Shown here piece by piece: positions 1-8,961 of a DNA stretch of 50,488 bases (its first letter is position 1; each line of letters starts with the position of its first letter). The stretch is from Lachnospiraceae bacterium UBA3310. GTDB lineage: Bacteria > Bacillota > Clostridia > Lachnospirales > Lachnospiraceae. Both the position numbers and the translations under genes were made by a program. Under the pieces are notes generated by a model that searched no databases, had not been told where the DNA came from, and was given only the letters and a program-made list of their open reading frames with translations. The stretch covers positions 1 to 50,488 of the forward strand of contig DESQ01000032.1 of the NCBI GenBank assembly GCA_002361355.1. The letters run 5' to 3'.

Positions 1-9
1 TTTCATAGG

Positions 10-2562
10 TCACTTGACACTATCTTCTTTTCTGATGTAGGAAATAAACTGATTGCCGTTTTGCTCCAGCCACTCCGTAGAGTCGTTCATACCTCTCTTT
101 TCCAGCGTCCCGTCAGTCGGATCCATAACCACAATATTGAGTTCGTTAAAGCCCACAATCAATACCGCGCTGCCGTCCTCCAACATAGCCAGCACCGGAA
201 TATCCTTATTCACATAGTACAGCACCGCATCCAGACTACATCCGGACAAATCTAAAATGGTACAGTTTTGCAGGTCGCCTTCCAAAATATCAAAAACAGT
301 ATCGCCCTGATTCAAACGTCTCTGTGTGTTTCTCGAAATACCCTCATATTTCAGAATCGTATCAAGGCAGACGGCAACCGATCCCTTTGTCTCCGTCGCT
401 TCGTTTTCCGTGATCGCCATAATCTGATTGCGTGTGCTTCTGCTCTCCCTTCTCCACACATAGTCACCGTCGTCGTCCACTACTACGCCCGCTGTACGAT
501 ATGCCAAATCTACCGCTTTTCCAGGATTCACACATATGTCTTCTATGCCATCCTTGCCATACACGTAAAAATATTTCTCAGTAGCTTCTCCCGCCAGCTC
601 TCCGACAGAACGGCTGCCCTCAAAAAGAATCTCCTTAGGGGTCAAATGCTTCAAAGTCCGGCCGTCTATCTCTTCCTTCACCGCAATCTGACAGATCGTT
701 TCGTAAGTTTCCGTAACCACATAGCTGAGTTTATTGATTCCGTCCCTGACTTCCTCCGTATTCATAATCTGGTCATCCGCAGCAGACACATAACTCCCGC
801 TCTCCTCATCATATGTCACTCTGAAAAGCGTAAGCTGATTTTCTTCTATTGCACTGTCTACCACGTAAATATTATCCTTCTGATATGTCTTGAGTATATC
901 TCCTTCATCGCTCTGGATTTTCAGGCAATACATGGGGAAAGTTGTGATCCCCGTACTGTTGACCCTGACATCCCGTTTTTTCGCCAGACCGTAAACCAGA
1001 TCCTCCTCCATAAAGCCCACAACTGAAATATACTCGCCCATTCCCGCCTGAATCTTTGTCTGCTTCTGTGTATTCAGATTCATCAATACAAGTTCACTGG
1101 CAGCATAGAGATCATTTCCCTCCTGCCATACCAGCATTTTATTGGACTCCGACACATGATAACCACCCTCACGCAATCCTGTCACCACTGTCTGGACTTC
1201 GAGGGATTGAATATCCACCGCATATACGCTGCCGTCCATCATAAAATAATAAATACCCGTCCTGCTCAGATAAGAAAGCTTTTCAATGTCCGTCTTCAGC
1301 AGTTCATAGGATTTGTCATAGGAGATATATGCCATCTCCTCCACTGTATTAGCCATACTGTTATATCCGTAGAGCGCTACGCCCACACACCCTTCATGCC
1401 GTCCCCGGTTCATATAGCCATAGACCAGAAAGAGAATATTTCCCGTCTCATCAACCGTCAGTACGCGAATATCATGTGAGTTGTATGCGCTTCTCTCATC
1501 CGTCAGCTCCTCCGTGTTTCCGTAAAAGCTAAAAAGCCTGGCGAGTTTGTTGTCCGTCACATTATAACTGTAAAGTTTATCCGCCACCGTAAAAGCGAAT
1601 ACATTTCCTCCATCGCTCTCCTGAAGCGTCACTCTGTCCCCGGTGATTCCTAGCATAATCTTATCATTGACACAGACCTGCGACTCTTCGTCAAAAATCT
1701 GCTCCATATTTCTCTCAAAATCCAGCAGGTACATCCGCTCTGGTGTGTAGCGGATCCTATAATATTCATTTACCCGATAATAATCCGTCTGTTTCCCATT
1801 TCTGATGCTGGCAAAATACTCTATGTTAAAAGACCCTGTCTGCTCCGCAAGTTCCCTGATAATGATACGCGGCTCCGTCATCCTGTTGACCGCCAGATCC
1901 CCCCATGTCACCTGATTAAAGCTGGAATGTATGGTCACTTTGCTAAAGGTGGTATTGTCGCCTTCCGCATTGGATTCCAGATATTTCGTCAGTTCAGCCG
2001 CCGCCTCTTTGTCAAAAGTTCTCTCATGAAAGTCCACTATATAGTCCAGTTTCTCGCGAATATGCAGCGAATCGCTCAAAACAATTCTGGAGTAATAACG
2101 AATGGGTGTGCTCTCCCTCGGTGTAACAAGAAAAACGAGCATATATTCCGTATCGTTTTCTATCAAATCCTTCAAAGTGATGGCAAAAGTGATCCCGTTG
2201 TCCTCCTCCTCATACTCCTCCACCTGTGTGCTCTCCACAAGGCGTTCGCCATCCAGACTTCTCACCTCAAAACCGATCGCATCAATTTCCCGGCCATAAG
2301 TATCTATTCTCACATCTATTTTTCGATCTTCACCGACAGGCTGAAGGTTGTCCCGCAGATAGGCAGACTCCATATTTTGAGCATACCCATGCAGACTTCC
2401 CACCCTGTATTTACCCACATACATGGACAACACAGGGTAGGTCGCCTCCCCCATCTCGGTCGTCATATCCGTATTTCCCTGATTCATCACTGTGCTGAGA
2501 ATCATCAGCGCAAGCGCAAAGATGCATCCCAGGCAAAGACCCTTTATAATCGCTCTCTTCAT
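10..2562 (-). CDS. Large exported membrane-anchored protein with degenerate C39-like C-terminal domain
   Basis: 850 residues. A basic start followed by a hydrophobic stretch (about residues 6-26) forms one signal anchor, and the rest should lie outside the membrane. The middle (about 280-560) has repeated short strand segments ending in aromatic or acidic turns, which resembles a beta-propeller-like sensor region; this is inferred from pattern only. The C-terminal 130 residues resemble the papain-like peptidase C39 family: a Cys in SVAVCLDTIL, then a block reading IPVLAMLEDGSAVLIVGF followed by VMDPTDG. In active members a His sits where this protein has Ser-Ala (DGSAV), so the domain is probably non-catalytic and may bind peptide or wall material. 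Function is unknown. The next gene upstream on the same strand (start 2949) is likely co-transcribed. The stop lies 10 bases from the window edge. Confidence 0.75.
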   Translation of the reverse strand: MKRAIIKGLCLGCIFALALMILSTVMNQGNTDMTTEMGEATYPVLSMYVGKYRVGSLHGYAQNMESAYLRDNLQPVGEDRKIDVRIDTYGREIDAIGFEVRSLDGERLVESTQVEEYEEEDNGITFAITLKDLIENDTEYMLVFLVTPRESTPIRYYSRIVLSDSLHIREKLDYIVDFHERTFDKEAAAELTKYLESNAEGDNTTFSKVTIHSSFNQVTWGDLAVNRMTEPRIIIRELAEQTGSFNIEYFASIRNGKQTDYYRVNEYYRIRYTPERMYLLDFERNMEQIFDEESQVCVNDKIMLGITGDRVTLQESDGGNVFAFTVADKLYSYNVTDNKLARLFSFYGNTEELTDERSAYNSHDIRVLTVDETGNILFLVYGYMNRGRHEGCVGVALYGYNSMANTVEEMAYISYDKSYELLKTDIEKLSYLSRTGIYYFMMDGSVYAVDIQSLEVQTVVTGLREGGYHVSESNKMLVWQEGNDLYAASELVLMNLNTQKQTKIQAGMGEYISVVGFMEEDLVYGLAKKRDVRVNSTGITTFPMYCLKIQSDEGDILKTYQKDNIYVVDSAIEENQLTLFRVTYDEESGSYVSAADDQIMNTEEVRDGINKLSYVVTETYETICQIAVKEEIDGRTLKHLTPKEILFEGSRSVGELAGEATEKYFYVYGKDGIEDICVNPGKAVDLAYRTAGVVVDDDGDYVWRRESRSTRNQIMAITENEATETKGSVAVCLDTILKYEGISRNTQRRLNQGDTVFDILEGDLQNCTILDLSGCSLDAVLYYVNKDIPVLAMLEDGSAVLIVGFNELNIVVMDPTDGTLEKRGMNDSTEWLEQNGNQFISYIRKEDSVK

Positions 2563-2595
2563 ATGTTTCCGCTTCTCATTCTATTATTAGTCCCT

Positions 2596-2949
2596 CTAAA
2601 ACTTAAGAATCCCATTTTCATTCACATGCCGCTTTTTGTAAATTTCACAGCACAAAAGTACCTGAACCAAATCTGCGGCAGGCTCCTCATCCCCAGACTC
2701 CTTTAATCTATCTAAGACAATCTGTGTCAAACGATAAATCTGCCATTTATCGGGATACTCGTCATAAATCATACTGCCTTCATAGTCTAACCGATCCAAA
2801 ATATCCACAATCACTTTCTGATATTTCTTCGCCTCCACGGGGTACATTTCCTGCAAGTATTCCAGATCTCTTGTCACCGCGTCCTGCTCCTGATAAAAAA
2901 GCGGCATCGGATAGGACATATAAAAAGGTAAAATTCTTGTTTGTCTCAT
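2596..2949 (-). CDS. Conserved small hypothetical protein
   Basis: 117 residues if the ATG at 2949 is used; a longer form from 2973 adds eight residues but has no ribosome site. A GGTGAG stands three bases before the 2949 ATG, which is close but the better choice. The protein is soluble, acidic and mostly helical, with no signal or membrane segment, and I recognise no domain. It begins RQTRILPFYMSYP and carries a Cys pair near the end (LLCCEIYKK). It lies between the atp terminator and the large exported protein, in the same direction as both, and is probably transcribed with the latter. Confidence 0.6.
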   Translation of the reverse strand: MRQTRILPFYMSYPMPLFYQEQDAVTRDLEYLQEMYPVEAKKYQKVIVDILDRLDYEGSMIYDEYPDKWQIYRLTQIVLDRLKESGDEEPAADLVQVLLCCEIYKKRHVNENGILKF

Positions 2950-3026
2950 ATACTCACCATGATAAGTAATCATTTTATTTTATCATATGGCGCAAGACCC
3001 GAAAAGTGAAAAATGAATTACGCGCA

Positions 3027-3062
3027 GAAAAACAGGGGAACGGTATTATCCGTCCCCCCTGT
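3027..3062 (-). terminator. Terminator of the atp operon
   Basis: On the minus strand, an ACAGGGG/CCCCTGT stem with an inner ACGG/CCGT extension is followed directly by TTTTTC. It begins 11 bases after the atpC stop, so it should end the ATP synthase transcript. Confidence 0.85.
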
Positions 3063-3073
3063 CAAGACTCTTA

Positions 3074-3484
3074 TCATTTCTGCACGGTCTCTATTCTGGC
3101 TACCGCCCTTTTTAAGGACATTTCCGCTCTGCGCATATCCGTCCCCGGCGCATGTTCTCTGATACGCTCCTCGGCGCGGGATTTCGCTTCCTCCGCCCGG
3201 CTCACATCAATCTCCTCCGGCCACTCAATGATCTCAGCAAGCACCGTAACCTGATCTGGAAGTACCTCCGCAAATCCTGCATGCAATGCCGCCTCCGATA
3301 CCTCCTGGTCTTTGGTGATCGTAAGAATCCCGGGTGCAACAATCATCGTCATCGGAATATGCTCCTTGTAGATTCCGACCTCGCCTTCCACCGTGTTGAA
3401 CTCCACCATGGACACCTGATCCTCATAGAATACCCTGTCCGGTGTGATGATCTTTAATGTAAAGTTTCTGCTATCCTCAGCCAT
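3074..3484 (-). CDS. atpC: ATP synthase F1 subunit epsilon
   Basis: 136 residues, normal for the family. The N-terminal beta-sandwich (about 1-85) carries the typical VEFNTVEGEVGIYKEHIP block, and the C-terminal helical hairpin (about 90-136) is present, with many Arg and Glu residues (SRAEERIREHAPG). Epsilon joins the gamma shaft to the c-ring, and its C-terminal helices can brake ATP hydrolysis. It is the last gene of the atp operon, 34 bases after atpD, and is followed by a terminator. Confidence 0.96.
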   Translation of the reverse strand: MAEDSRNFTLKIITPDRVFYEDQVSMVEFNTVEGEVGIYKEHIPMTMIVAPGILTITKDQEVSEAALHAGFAEVLPDQVTVLAEIIEWPEEIDVSRAEEAKSRAEERIREHAPGTDMRRAEMSLKRAVARIETVQK

Positions 3485-3518
3485 ATATTACCTCCTGGAG
3501 CTGAACAGTTCCCTGCCT

Positions 3519-4928
3519 TTACTTATTTTTTACACGCGCAACCACGTCGTCAATGCTTCCCGCATTCACGAAATAGCTCTCTGGAATGTCATCGTGCTTA
3601 CCGTCCAGAATTTCCTTAAAGCCGCGGATGGTCTCGGAAATCGGCACATACTTACCTTCCATTCCGGTAAACTGCTCCGCCACATGGAAAGGCTGGGAGA
3701 GGAATCTCTGTATTCTTCTCGCGCGGGCAACCACCAGCTTATCCTCCTCGGAAAGTTCATCCATACCGAGAATGGCGATGATATCCTGCAGTTCCTTGTA
3801 CTTCTGCAGAATCTCCTGCACGCCTCTGGCAACCTGATAGTGCTCTTCCCCGACAATTCTGGGATCAAGGATTCTGGAGGAGGACTCCAACGGATCAACC
3901 GCCGGATAAATACCTAACTCCACGATGGAACGGGACAACGTTGTAGTCGCATCCAAATGGGCAAATGTAGTCGCCGGAGCCGGGTCTGTCAAGTCATCCG
4001 CAGGCACATATACCGCCTGAACGGAAGTGATAGAACCGCTCTTTGTGGATGTGATTCGCTCCTGCAAAGCGCCCATCTCCGTCTGCAGTGTGGGCTGATA
4101 ACCCACGGCGGAAGGCATACGGCCAAGCAGCGCGGACACCTCGGAACCTGCCTGGGTAAAACGGAAGATATTGTCAATGAACAACAGCACATCCTTACCG
4201 CCCTTGTCACGGAAATACTCCGCCATGGTCAATCCTGTCAGACCAACCCTCATTCTTGCTCCCGGCGGCTCGTTCATCTGTCCGAATACCATCGTCGTTT
4301 TATCAATAACGCCCGATTCCTCCATCTCATGATAGAGGTCGTTACCCTCTCTGGTACGCTCGCCTACACCCGTAAATACGGAGTAGCCGCTGTGCTCTGT
4401 CGCAATATTACGAATCAACTCCTGAATCAGCACCGTCTTACCTACACCGGCGCCGCCGAACAGGCCGATCTTACCACCCTTCTGGTAAGGGCACAGCAGG
4501 TCAACGACCTTGATACCTGTCTCCAGAAGTTCTGTCGCCGTGGACTGCTCCTCAAATGTGGGAGCCGGTCTGTGAATCGGCTCATGCCCAACATCCGTGG
4601 GCGCGGGCTTGTTGTCAATCGGTTCTCCCAGAACGTTAAAGATACGTCCCAGCGTATTTTCACCTACAGGAACTGTGATGGGAGCGCCTGTTGCAACCGC
4701 ATCCATACCTCTCACAAGTCCATCGGTAGGGCCCATGGAGATACATCTGACGGTATCGTCACCCAGATGCTGTGCTACCTCCACAGTCAGCTCTCCGCCG
4801 CTTTTCAGCGGAATCCTGATTGCGTCATTGATCTCCGGCAGATTGCCTGTCGAAAATTTAATGTCAAGTACGGCACCGATGATCTGAGTGATCTTTCCAA
4901 GATTTTCACTTGTTTTTACTTCTGCCAT
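3519..4928 (-). CDS. atpD: ATP synthase F1 subunit beta (catalytic)
   Basis: 469 residues, full length. The Walker A loop GGAGVGKTVLIQ lies near residue 155-166, followed by the catalytic GERTREGNDLY segment, Walker B VLLFIDNIFRF and the ALLGRMPSAVGYQPTL signature. This subunit makes ATP at the alpha/beta interface in the cytoplasmic F1 head. The order atpA-atpG-atpD-atpC is the usual bacterial one. Nothing is unusual. Confidence 0.98.
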   Translation of the reverse strand: MAEVKTSENLGKITQIIGAVLDIKFSTGNLPEINDAIRIPLKSGGELTVEVAQHLGDDTVRCISMGPTDGLVRGMDAVATGAPITVPVGENTLGRIFNVLGEPIDNKPAPTDVGHEPIHRPAPTFEEQSTATELLETGIKVVDLLCPYQKGGKIGLFGGAGVGKTVLIQELIRNIATEHSGYSVFTGVGERTREGNDLYHEMEESGVIDKTTMVFGQMNEPPGARMRVGLTGLTMAEYFRDKGGKDVLLFIDNIFRFTQAGSEVSALLGRMPSAVGYQPTLQTEMGALQERITSTKSGSITSVQAVYVPADDLTDPAPATTFAHLDATTTLSRSIVELGIYPAVDPLESSSRILDPRIVGEEHYQVARGVQEILQKYKELQDIIAILGMDELSEEDKLVVARARRIQRFLSQPFHVAEQFTGMEGKYVPISETIRGFKEILDGKHDDIPESYFVNAGSIDDVVARVKNK

Positions 4929-4968
4929 CTCTTTTTCCTTTCACTCATAGTATTTCAGTAATGTGCAA

Positions 4969-5829
4969 TTACGAGATCGCATTTGCACCTGCAATAATTT
5001 CTGTTAATTCCTGCGTAATAGACCCCTGACGTGCTCGGTTGTACATCAGTGATAAGTGATCTATCATTTCCTCAGCATTGCTCGTTGCGGAATCCATCGC
5101 CTGCATTCTCGCACCGTTCTCGCTTGCAACCGCCTCAACCAGACCGCCGTAGATCAAACTGGTAACGTATTTCGGAATGATCATATCCAGCGCCTCGTCG
5201 TCCTCCGGCTCAAAGTTCATCATCGCCTTGCTCTCCGGCTCTTTCCCGGCTTCTTCCGCCGGAGTTTCCACCGGGAGAAGCTTTAACAATGTCGGCACAT
5301 GTACCACGGTATTCTTAAATCCCGTGTAAGCAAGGTAGATTTCACTGATCTCGCCTACCGCATAGGCTTTCAGCAGTTTGTCGCTGATCACCATGGCATC
5401 CACATAGGAAGGCTCCTCGATAATCTCCGAGTTTTCCTCCATAATATGATAGCCGTTCCGGTTCAATGCATCCCTGCCCTTCTTGCCGATCGCGTAAATC
5501 TCCAGTTCTTCCTTCTTGAAGTCGCCCTGTGTGATCAGCTTCACCACATTGGAGTTATAGCCTCCCGCAAGACCTCTGTTGGAGGTAATCACAATGACTG
5601 CCTTTTTCCCGGACTCTCCCTTTGTCAGATAAGGATGGTTCAGGCTGCCGGTCTTAGCCAGCATGGAAGTCACTGTCTCATACATGCAGTTGAAATATGC
5701 CTTCGACTGTTCTGCGCGCTGTTTCGCCCTCTGCAGTTTAACGGTAGAAACGAGTTTCATAGCTTTGGTAATCTGCTGTGTACTCTGAATACTGCCTTTA
5801 CGCCTTTTAATGTCTCTCATTGAGGCCAT
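4969..5829 (-). CDS. atpG: ATP synthase F1 subunit gamma
   Basis: 286 residues. The N-terminal helix (MRDIKRRKGSIQSTQQITKA) and the C-terminal helix (SLMYNRARQGSITQELTEI) are the two conserved ends that form the central rotating coiled coil, and the Rossmann-like centre has VITSNRGLAGGYN. The start is backed by GAGGGTGA a few bases upstream. It lies between atpA and atpD, with gaps of 27 and 40 bases. Confidence 0.97.
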   Translation of the reverse strand: MASMRDIKRRKGSIQSTQQITKAMKLVSTVKLQRAKQRAEQSKAYFNCMYETVTSMLAKTGSLNHPYLTKGESGKKAVIVITSNRGLAGGYNSNVVKLITQGDFKKEELEIYAIGKKGRDALNRNGYHIMEENSEIIEEPSYVDAMVISDKLLKAYAVGEISEIYLAYTGFKNTVVHVPTLLKLLPVETPAEEAGKEPESKAMMNFEPEDDEALDMIIPKYVTSLIYGGLVEAVASENGARMQAMDSATSNAEEMIDHLSLMYNRARQGSITQELTEIIAGANAIS

Positions 5830-5856
5830 AGCGTCACCCTCTTCTTTCTACATAGA

Positions 5857-7362
5857 CTACTTAAACTGCGCTTTAAACTCTTCAATGGCTTTCTTAAGCT
5901 TCGCATCAGTCTCATCGTTAATTTCTTTGTTCTGCGCGATTGCATTCGGTACTTCAGGATATTTCGTGTCAAGGAACTCAAAGAACTCCGACTCAAATCT
6001 GGTAATATCCTCAACCGGAACATCGAGCAGATACTTGTTTGTCACCACATAGATAATAATAACCTGATACTGTACCGGCATCGGCTTATACTGCGGCTGT
6101 TTCAGGACTTCCTTGATCCTCTCACCCTGTGCCAGCTTCTCCTTCGTGTCGGCATCAAGCTCTGAACCAAACTGGGAGAAAGCAGCCAGCTCTCTGTATT
6201 GCGCAAGCTCCGTACGAATGGGAGCCGCAATTTTTTTCATCGCCTTGATCTGTGCCGCACCACCTACACGGGATACGGAAAGACCTGCATTTACTGCCGG
6301 ACGGAAACCGGAGTTAAACATCTCTGTCTCCAGATAAATCTGGCCGTCTGTAATGGAAATAACGTTGGTAGGTATGTATGCGGATACATCGCCTGCCTGT
6401 GTCTCGATGATCGGAAGCGCCGTCAGCGAACCGCCGCCGTACTCCTCGCTCATTCTTGCCGCACGCTCTAACAGTCTGGAATGCAGATAGAATACATCAC
6501 CGGGATACGCCTCACGCCCCGGCGGTCTCTTGAGCAGCAGGGAGAGTGTGCGGTATGCGGCAGCCTGTTTGCTTAAGTCATCATAAACCACAAGCACGTC
6601 CTCGCCATTCTCCATCCACTCCTCACCGATTGCACACCCTGAATACGGTGCAATATACTGCAAAGGAGCCGTCTCACTGGCCGTCGCCGCAACTACGGTG
6701 GTATACGCCATCGCGCCATACTCTGTCAAAGTCTTCACAATCGAAGCAACGGTAGACGCCTTCTGTCCTATGGCAACATAGATACATTTCACGCCCTGTC
6801 CCTTCTGGTTAATGATGGTATCAATGGCAATCGCCGTCTTACCAGTCTGTCGGTCACCGATGATCAACTCACGCTGTCCTCTTCCGATGGGCACCATGGA
6901 GTCGATAGCCTTAATACCTGTCTGTAACGGTGTGTCCACAGATTTTCTTGTGATAACACCGGATGCAACTCTCTCAATCTTACGATACTTGTCAGTCTGG
7001 ATCGGACCCTTGCCGTCGATAGGCTGGCCCAGAGCATTTACGACACGGCCAAGCATGCAGTCGCCCGCGGGTACTTCTACCACGCGTCCTGTGGTCTTTA
7101 CGGTATCGCCCTCGTTGATATTGTGCTGGTTACCAAACAGAACCGCACCTACGTTATCTTCCTCAAGGTTTAAGATCATACCATAAACTTCACCGGGGAA
7201 CTCCAAAAGTTCACCCTGCATTGCATTCTCAAGTCCGTGCACGCGAGCGATACCGTCCGCTACCTGAATAACCGTACCCACCTCGGATACTTCCAGTTCG
7301 GAGGCATATCTCTTGATCTGATCCTTAATGACTGAACTGATCTCTTCTGGTCTTAAATTCAT
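5857..7362 (-). CDS. atpA: ATP synthase F1 subunit alpha
   Basis: 501 residues. The nucleotide-binding loop GDRQTGKTAIAID lies near residue 169, and the SVSRVGGAAQ segment carries the conserved Arg that reaches into the beta catalytic site. The N-terminal MNLRPEEISSVIKDQIKRY is the delta-contact helix. Alpha provides the non-catalytic sites of the F1 hexamer. The gene is unremarkable in length and sequence. Confidence 0.98.
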   Translation of the reverse strand: MNLRPEEISSVIKDQIKRYASELEVSEVGTVIQVADGIARVHGLENAMQGELLEFPGEVYGMILNLEEDNVGAVLFGNQHNINEGDTVKTTGRVVEVPAGDCMLGRVVNALGQPIDGKGPIQTDKYRKIERVASGVITRKSVDTPLQTGIKAIDSMVPIGRGQRELIIGDRQTGKTAIAIDTIINQKGQGVKCIYVAIGQKASTVASIVKTLTEYGAMAYTTVVAATASETAPLQYIAPYSGCAIGEEWMENGEDVLVVYDDLSKQAAAYRTLSLLLKRPPGREAYPGDVFYLHSRLLERAARMSEEYGGGSLTALPIIETQAGDVSAYIPTNVISITDGQIYLETEMFNSGFRPAVNAGLSVSRVGGAAQIKAMKKIAAPIRTELAQYRELAAFSQFGSELDADTKEKLAQGERIKEVLKQPQYKPMPVQYQVIIIYVVTNKYLLDVPVEDITRFESEFFEFLDTKYPEVPNAIAQNKEINDETDAKLKKAIEEFKAQFK

Positions 7363-7390
7363 GGATCATACGCACCTTTCTTCATAGTTT

Positions 7391-7936
7391 TTATATCTGT
7401 ACCTTTAACAGATCCTTCTGCAGCTCGCTTAATTTCGTGCTGATGCTGCTGTCAACAACTCTGTCGCCAATCTGGATAACCATCCCGCCGATCAGGGATG
7501 CATCCACATGATAACTAATCTCCATAGATTTGTACTTTGTGGTGTCAAGCAACTTTTTCTCAACATCCCTGCACTGGTCACTTTTAAGCGGAACGGCTGT
7601 CGTTACCGTGGCAATGCCTATTCCCTTATACTCTTTCACCTTAGCGACAAAATATGTCAGGATCTCGTTGATCTCCCTGTAACGGTCTTTCGAGATAATG
7701 ATAGTGAGAAATCCAAGCAGCTCCTCGGATATTCTCCCCGCAAACACGCTTTTGGCAACCTCAATCTTCTCTTCCTTAATGATCTTCGGATGATTCATCA
7801 GTCTGCCAAAATCCTCATTCTCTGCAAGGATTTTCAGAAGCTGTTCGATTTCCTCTAACAGGATGTCTATCTTACCTTCTTCAACCGCAAGCTCAAACAA
7901 CGCGTCACCGTATGTCTTTGAAATCAGCTTAGCCAT
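7391..7936 (-). CDS. atpH: ATP synthase F1 subunit delta
   Basis: 181 residues with the OSCP-type layout: a helical N-terminal domain (MAKLISKTYGDALFELA) and a C-terminal part ending DASLIGGMVIQIGDRVVDSSI, the conserved delta ending. It links F1 to the peripheral b stalk. The start overlaps the end of atpF by 13 bases, which suggests coupled translation of the two stalk subunits. Confidence 0.95.
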   Translation of the reverse strand: MAKLISKTYGDALFELAVEEGKIDILLEEIEQLLKILAENEDFGRLMNHPKIIKEEKIEVAKSVFAGRISEELLGFLTIIISKDRYREINEILTYFVAKVKEYKGIGIATVTTAVPLKSDQCRDVEKKLLDTTKYKSMEISYHVDASLIGGMVIQIGDRVVDSSISTKLSELQKDLLKVQI

Positions 7937-8484
7937 GTGCTGTCACCTATTTCCTTAAGTGTCTCTTCCACCAGACTGTCCTGTACAGTCGTATCAATCG
8001 CCGCATTTACAACCTTGGCGGCCATCATGGATGCAAGCACAACCATCTCGCGCTTCACTTCGTCAGCAGCCTTCTTCTTCTCAAGCTCCGCCTCTACGCC
8101 GGCTCTCTCGAGGATTCTCGCCGCCTCTTCCTTCGCGTCCGCCACGATCTTATTCTCATTGGCCAAAGCCTTCTTTCTCGCCTCGGCGAGAATCGCTTCC
8201 GCCTCTTTGTCCACTTCTTTCAGCTTCGTCTCGTACTCTTCCTTTAACGCTTTGGCATTTTCCATGTCGGATGCCGCCGTGTCGAGCTCATTTTTGATGC
8301 GCTCCTGTCGCTTTTCCATCATATCCCGCACAGGATTGAACAGGAGATGGGAAGCGATCAGAAAGAGTGAAAATACAGCTATAATCATCAGGACGGAATC
8401 CGCGATAAGCTGTAAGTCGAGGTCAAAGAGCCTCGGCGCCATCTCCGCAGATGCCATCACTAAATCCGCAACTGTCGCACTCAA
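7924..8484 (-). CDS. atpF: ATP synthase Fo subunit b
   Basis: 186 residues. One membrane span (about 27-50, LIADSVLMIIAVFSLFLIAS) is followed by a long, highly charged helix rich in Ala, Glu and Lys that dimerises as the peripheral stalk. The N-terminal section before the membrane span is longer than in E. coli b. The stop lies inside atpH. The plus-strand frame opposite this gene is open for 184 codons but is a composition artefact. Confidence 0.95.
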   Translation of the reverse strand: MSATVADLVMASAEMAPRLFDLDLQLIADSVLMIIAVFSLFLIASHLLFNPVRDMMEKRQERIKNELDTAASDMENAKALKEEYETKLKEVDKEAEAILAEARKKALANENKIVADAKEEAARILERAGVEAELEKKKAADEVKREMVVLASMMAAKVVNAAIDTTVQDSLVEETLKEIGDSTWLS

Positions 8485-8530
8485 GCGTTAGTCCTCCTTT
8501 CGTTAAAATGTGCATCATAGGTCTTCGCTT

Positions 8531-8788
8531 TTACGGCAGTAAAGGCTTAACGAAGAGCAGCAACATTGCGATCAACAGACCATACAGACCTGTGGTCTCG
8601 GCAACGGCCTGTCCAAGCAGCATGGTAGAGGTAACGTCGGACTTAGCGCCCGGATTTCTGCCCACTGCAGCCGCAGCATGACCTGCCGCAATACCCTGAC
8701 CTACACCAGGGCCGATACCCGCGATAACCGCAAGTCCTGCGCCGATCGCTGAACATCCTAAAATAAAATTGTTGTTAAATTCTCCCAT
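8531..8788 (-). CDS. atpE: ATP synthase Fo subunit c, with sodium-type ligand residues
   Basis: 85 residues from the second of two in-frame ATGs. AGGAGG stands 8 bases before 8788 but only 2 before the upstream ATG (8794), so 8788 is chosen. Two membrane helices: the first carries GIGPGVGQG with Gln31, the second GQAVAETTGLY with Glu64 as the ion carrier. Gln31, Val62, Glu64, Thr65, Thr66 and Tyr69 match the sodium ligand set known from Ilyobacter tartaricus (Gln32, Val63, Glu65, Ser66, Thr67, Tyr70), each offset by one. This suggests, but does not prove, a sodium-driven ring. A structured repeat lies just upstream. Confidence 0.97.
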   Translation of the reverse strand: MGEFNNNFILGCSAIGAGLAVIAGIGPGVGQGIAAGHAAAAVGRNPGAKSDVTSTMLLGQAVAETTGLYGLLIAMLLLFVKPLLP

Positions 8789-8810
8789 TTTCATTTCCTC
8801 CTTATATTCG

Positions 8811-8932
8811 CGAATAAGCAGAGTCAGAAAGCGGCAGAGTCAGGATGCATGCACGCATGCAAGACTGACTATGACGATTTATGACGAGCAACGCGAACGA
8901 AAAATGCGAGGCATTTTGAGTCTGCTTATTCG
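8811..8932. repeat. Nested inverted-repeat element between atpB and atpE
   Basis: The outer arms 8811-8826 and 8917-8932 are inverted copies matching at 15 of 16 positions. Inside are further hairpins: TGCATGC/GCATGCA (8846-8861) enclosed by AGTCAG/CTGACT (8838-8870), and AAAATGC/GCATTTT with a 3-base loop (8901-8917). GCAGAGTCAG also occurs twice as a direct repeat. No coding frame is convincing. It is transcribed within the atp mRNA right before the atpE ribosome site. It could be a MITE-like insertion or an RNA structure affecting c-subunit translation or mRNA processing. A motif at its edge recurs at 26052-26072. Confidence 0.7.
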
Positions 8933-8961
8933 TGTTTTACATAGTTTTGATTTACAGTTCC

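Noticed and set aside
3957..4961. 334-codon open frame on the plus strand
   Set aside because: Shadow of atpD; no start site support.
7937..8491. 184-codon Ser/Ala-rich open frame on the plus strand
   Set aside because: Antisense to the repetitive Glu/Lys/Ala helix of atpF, which explains the open frame.
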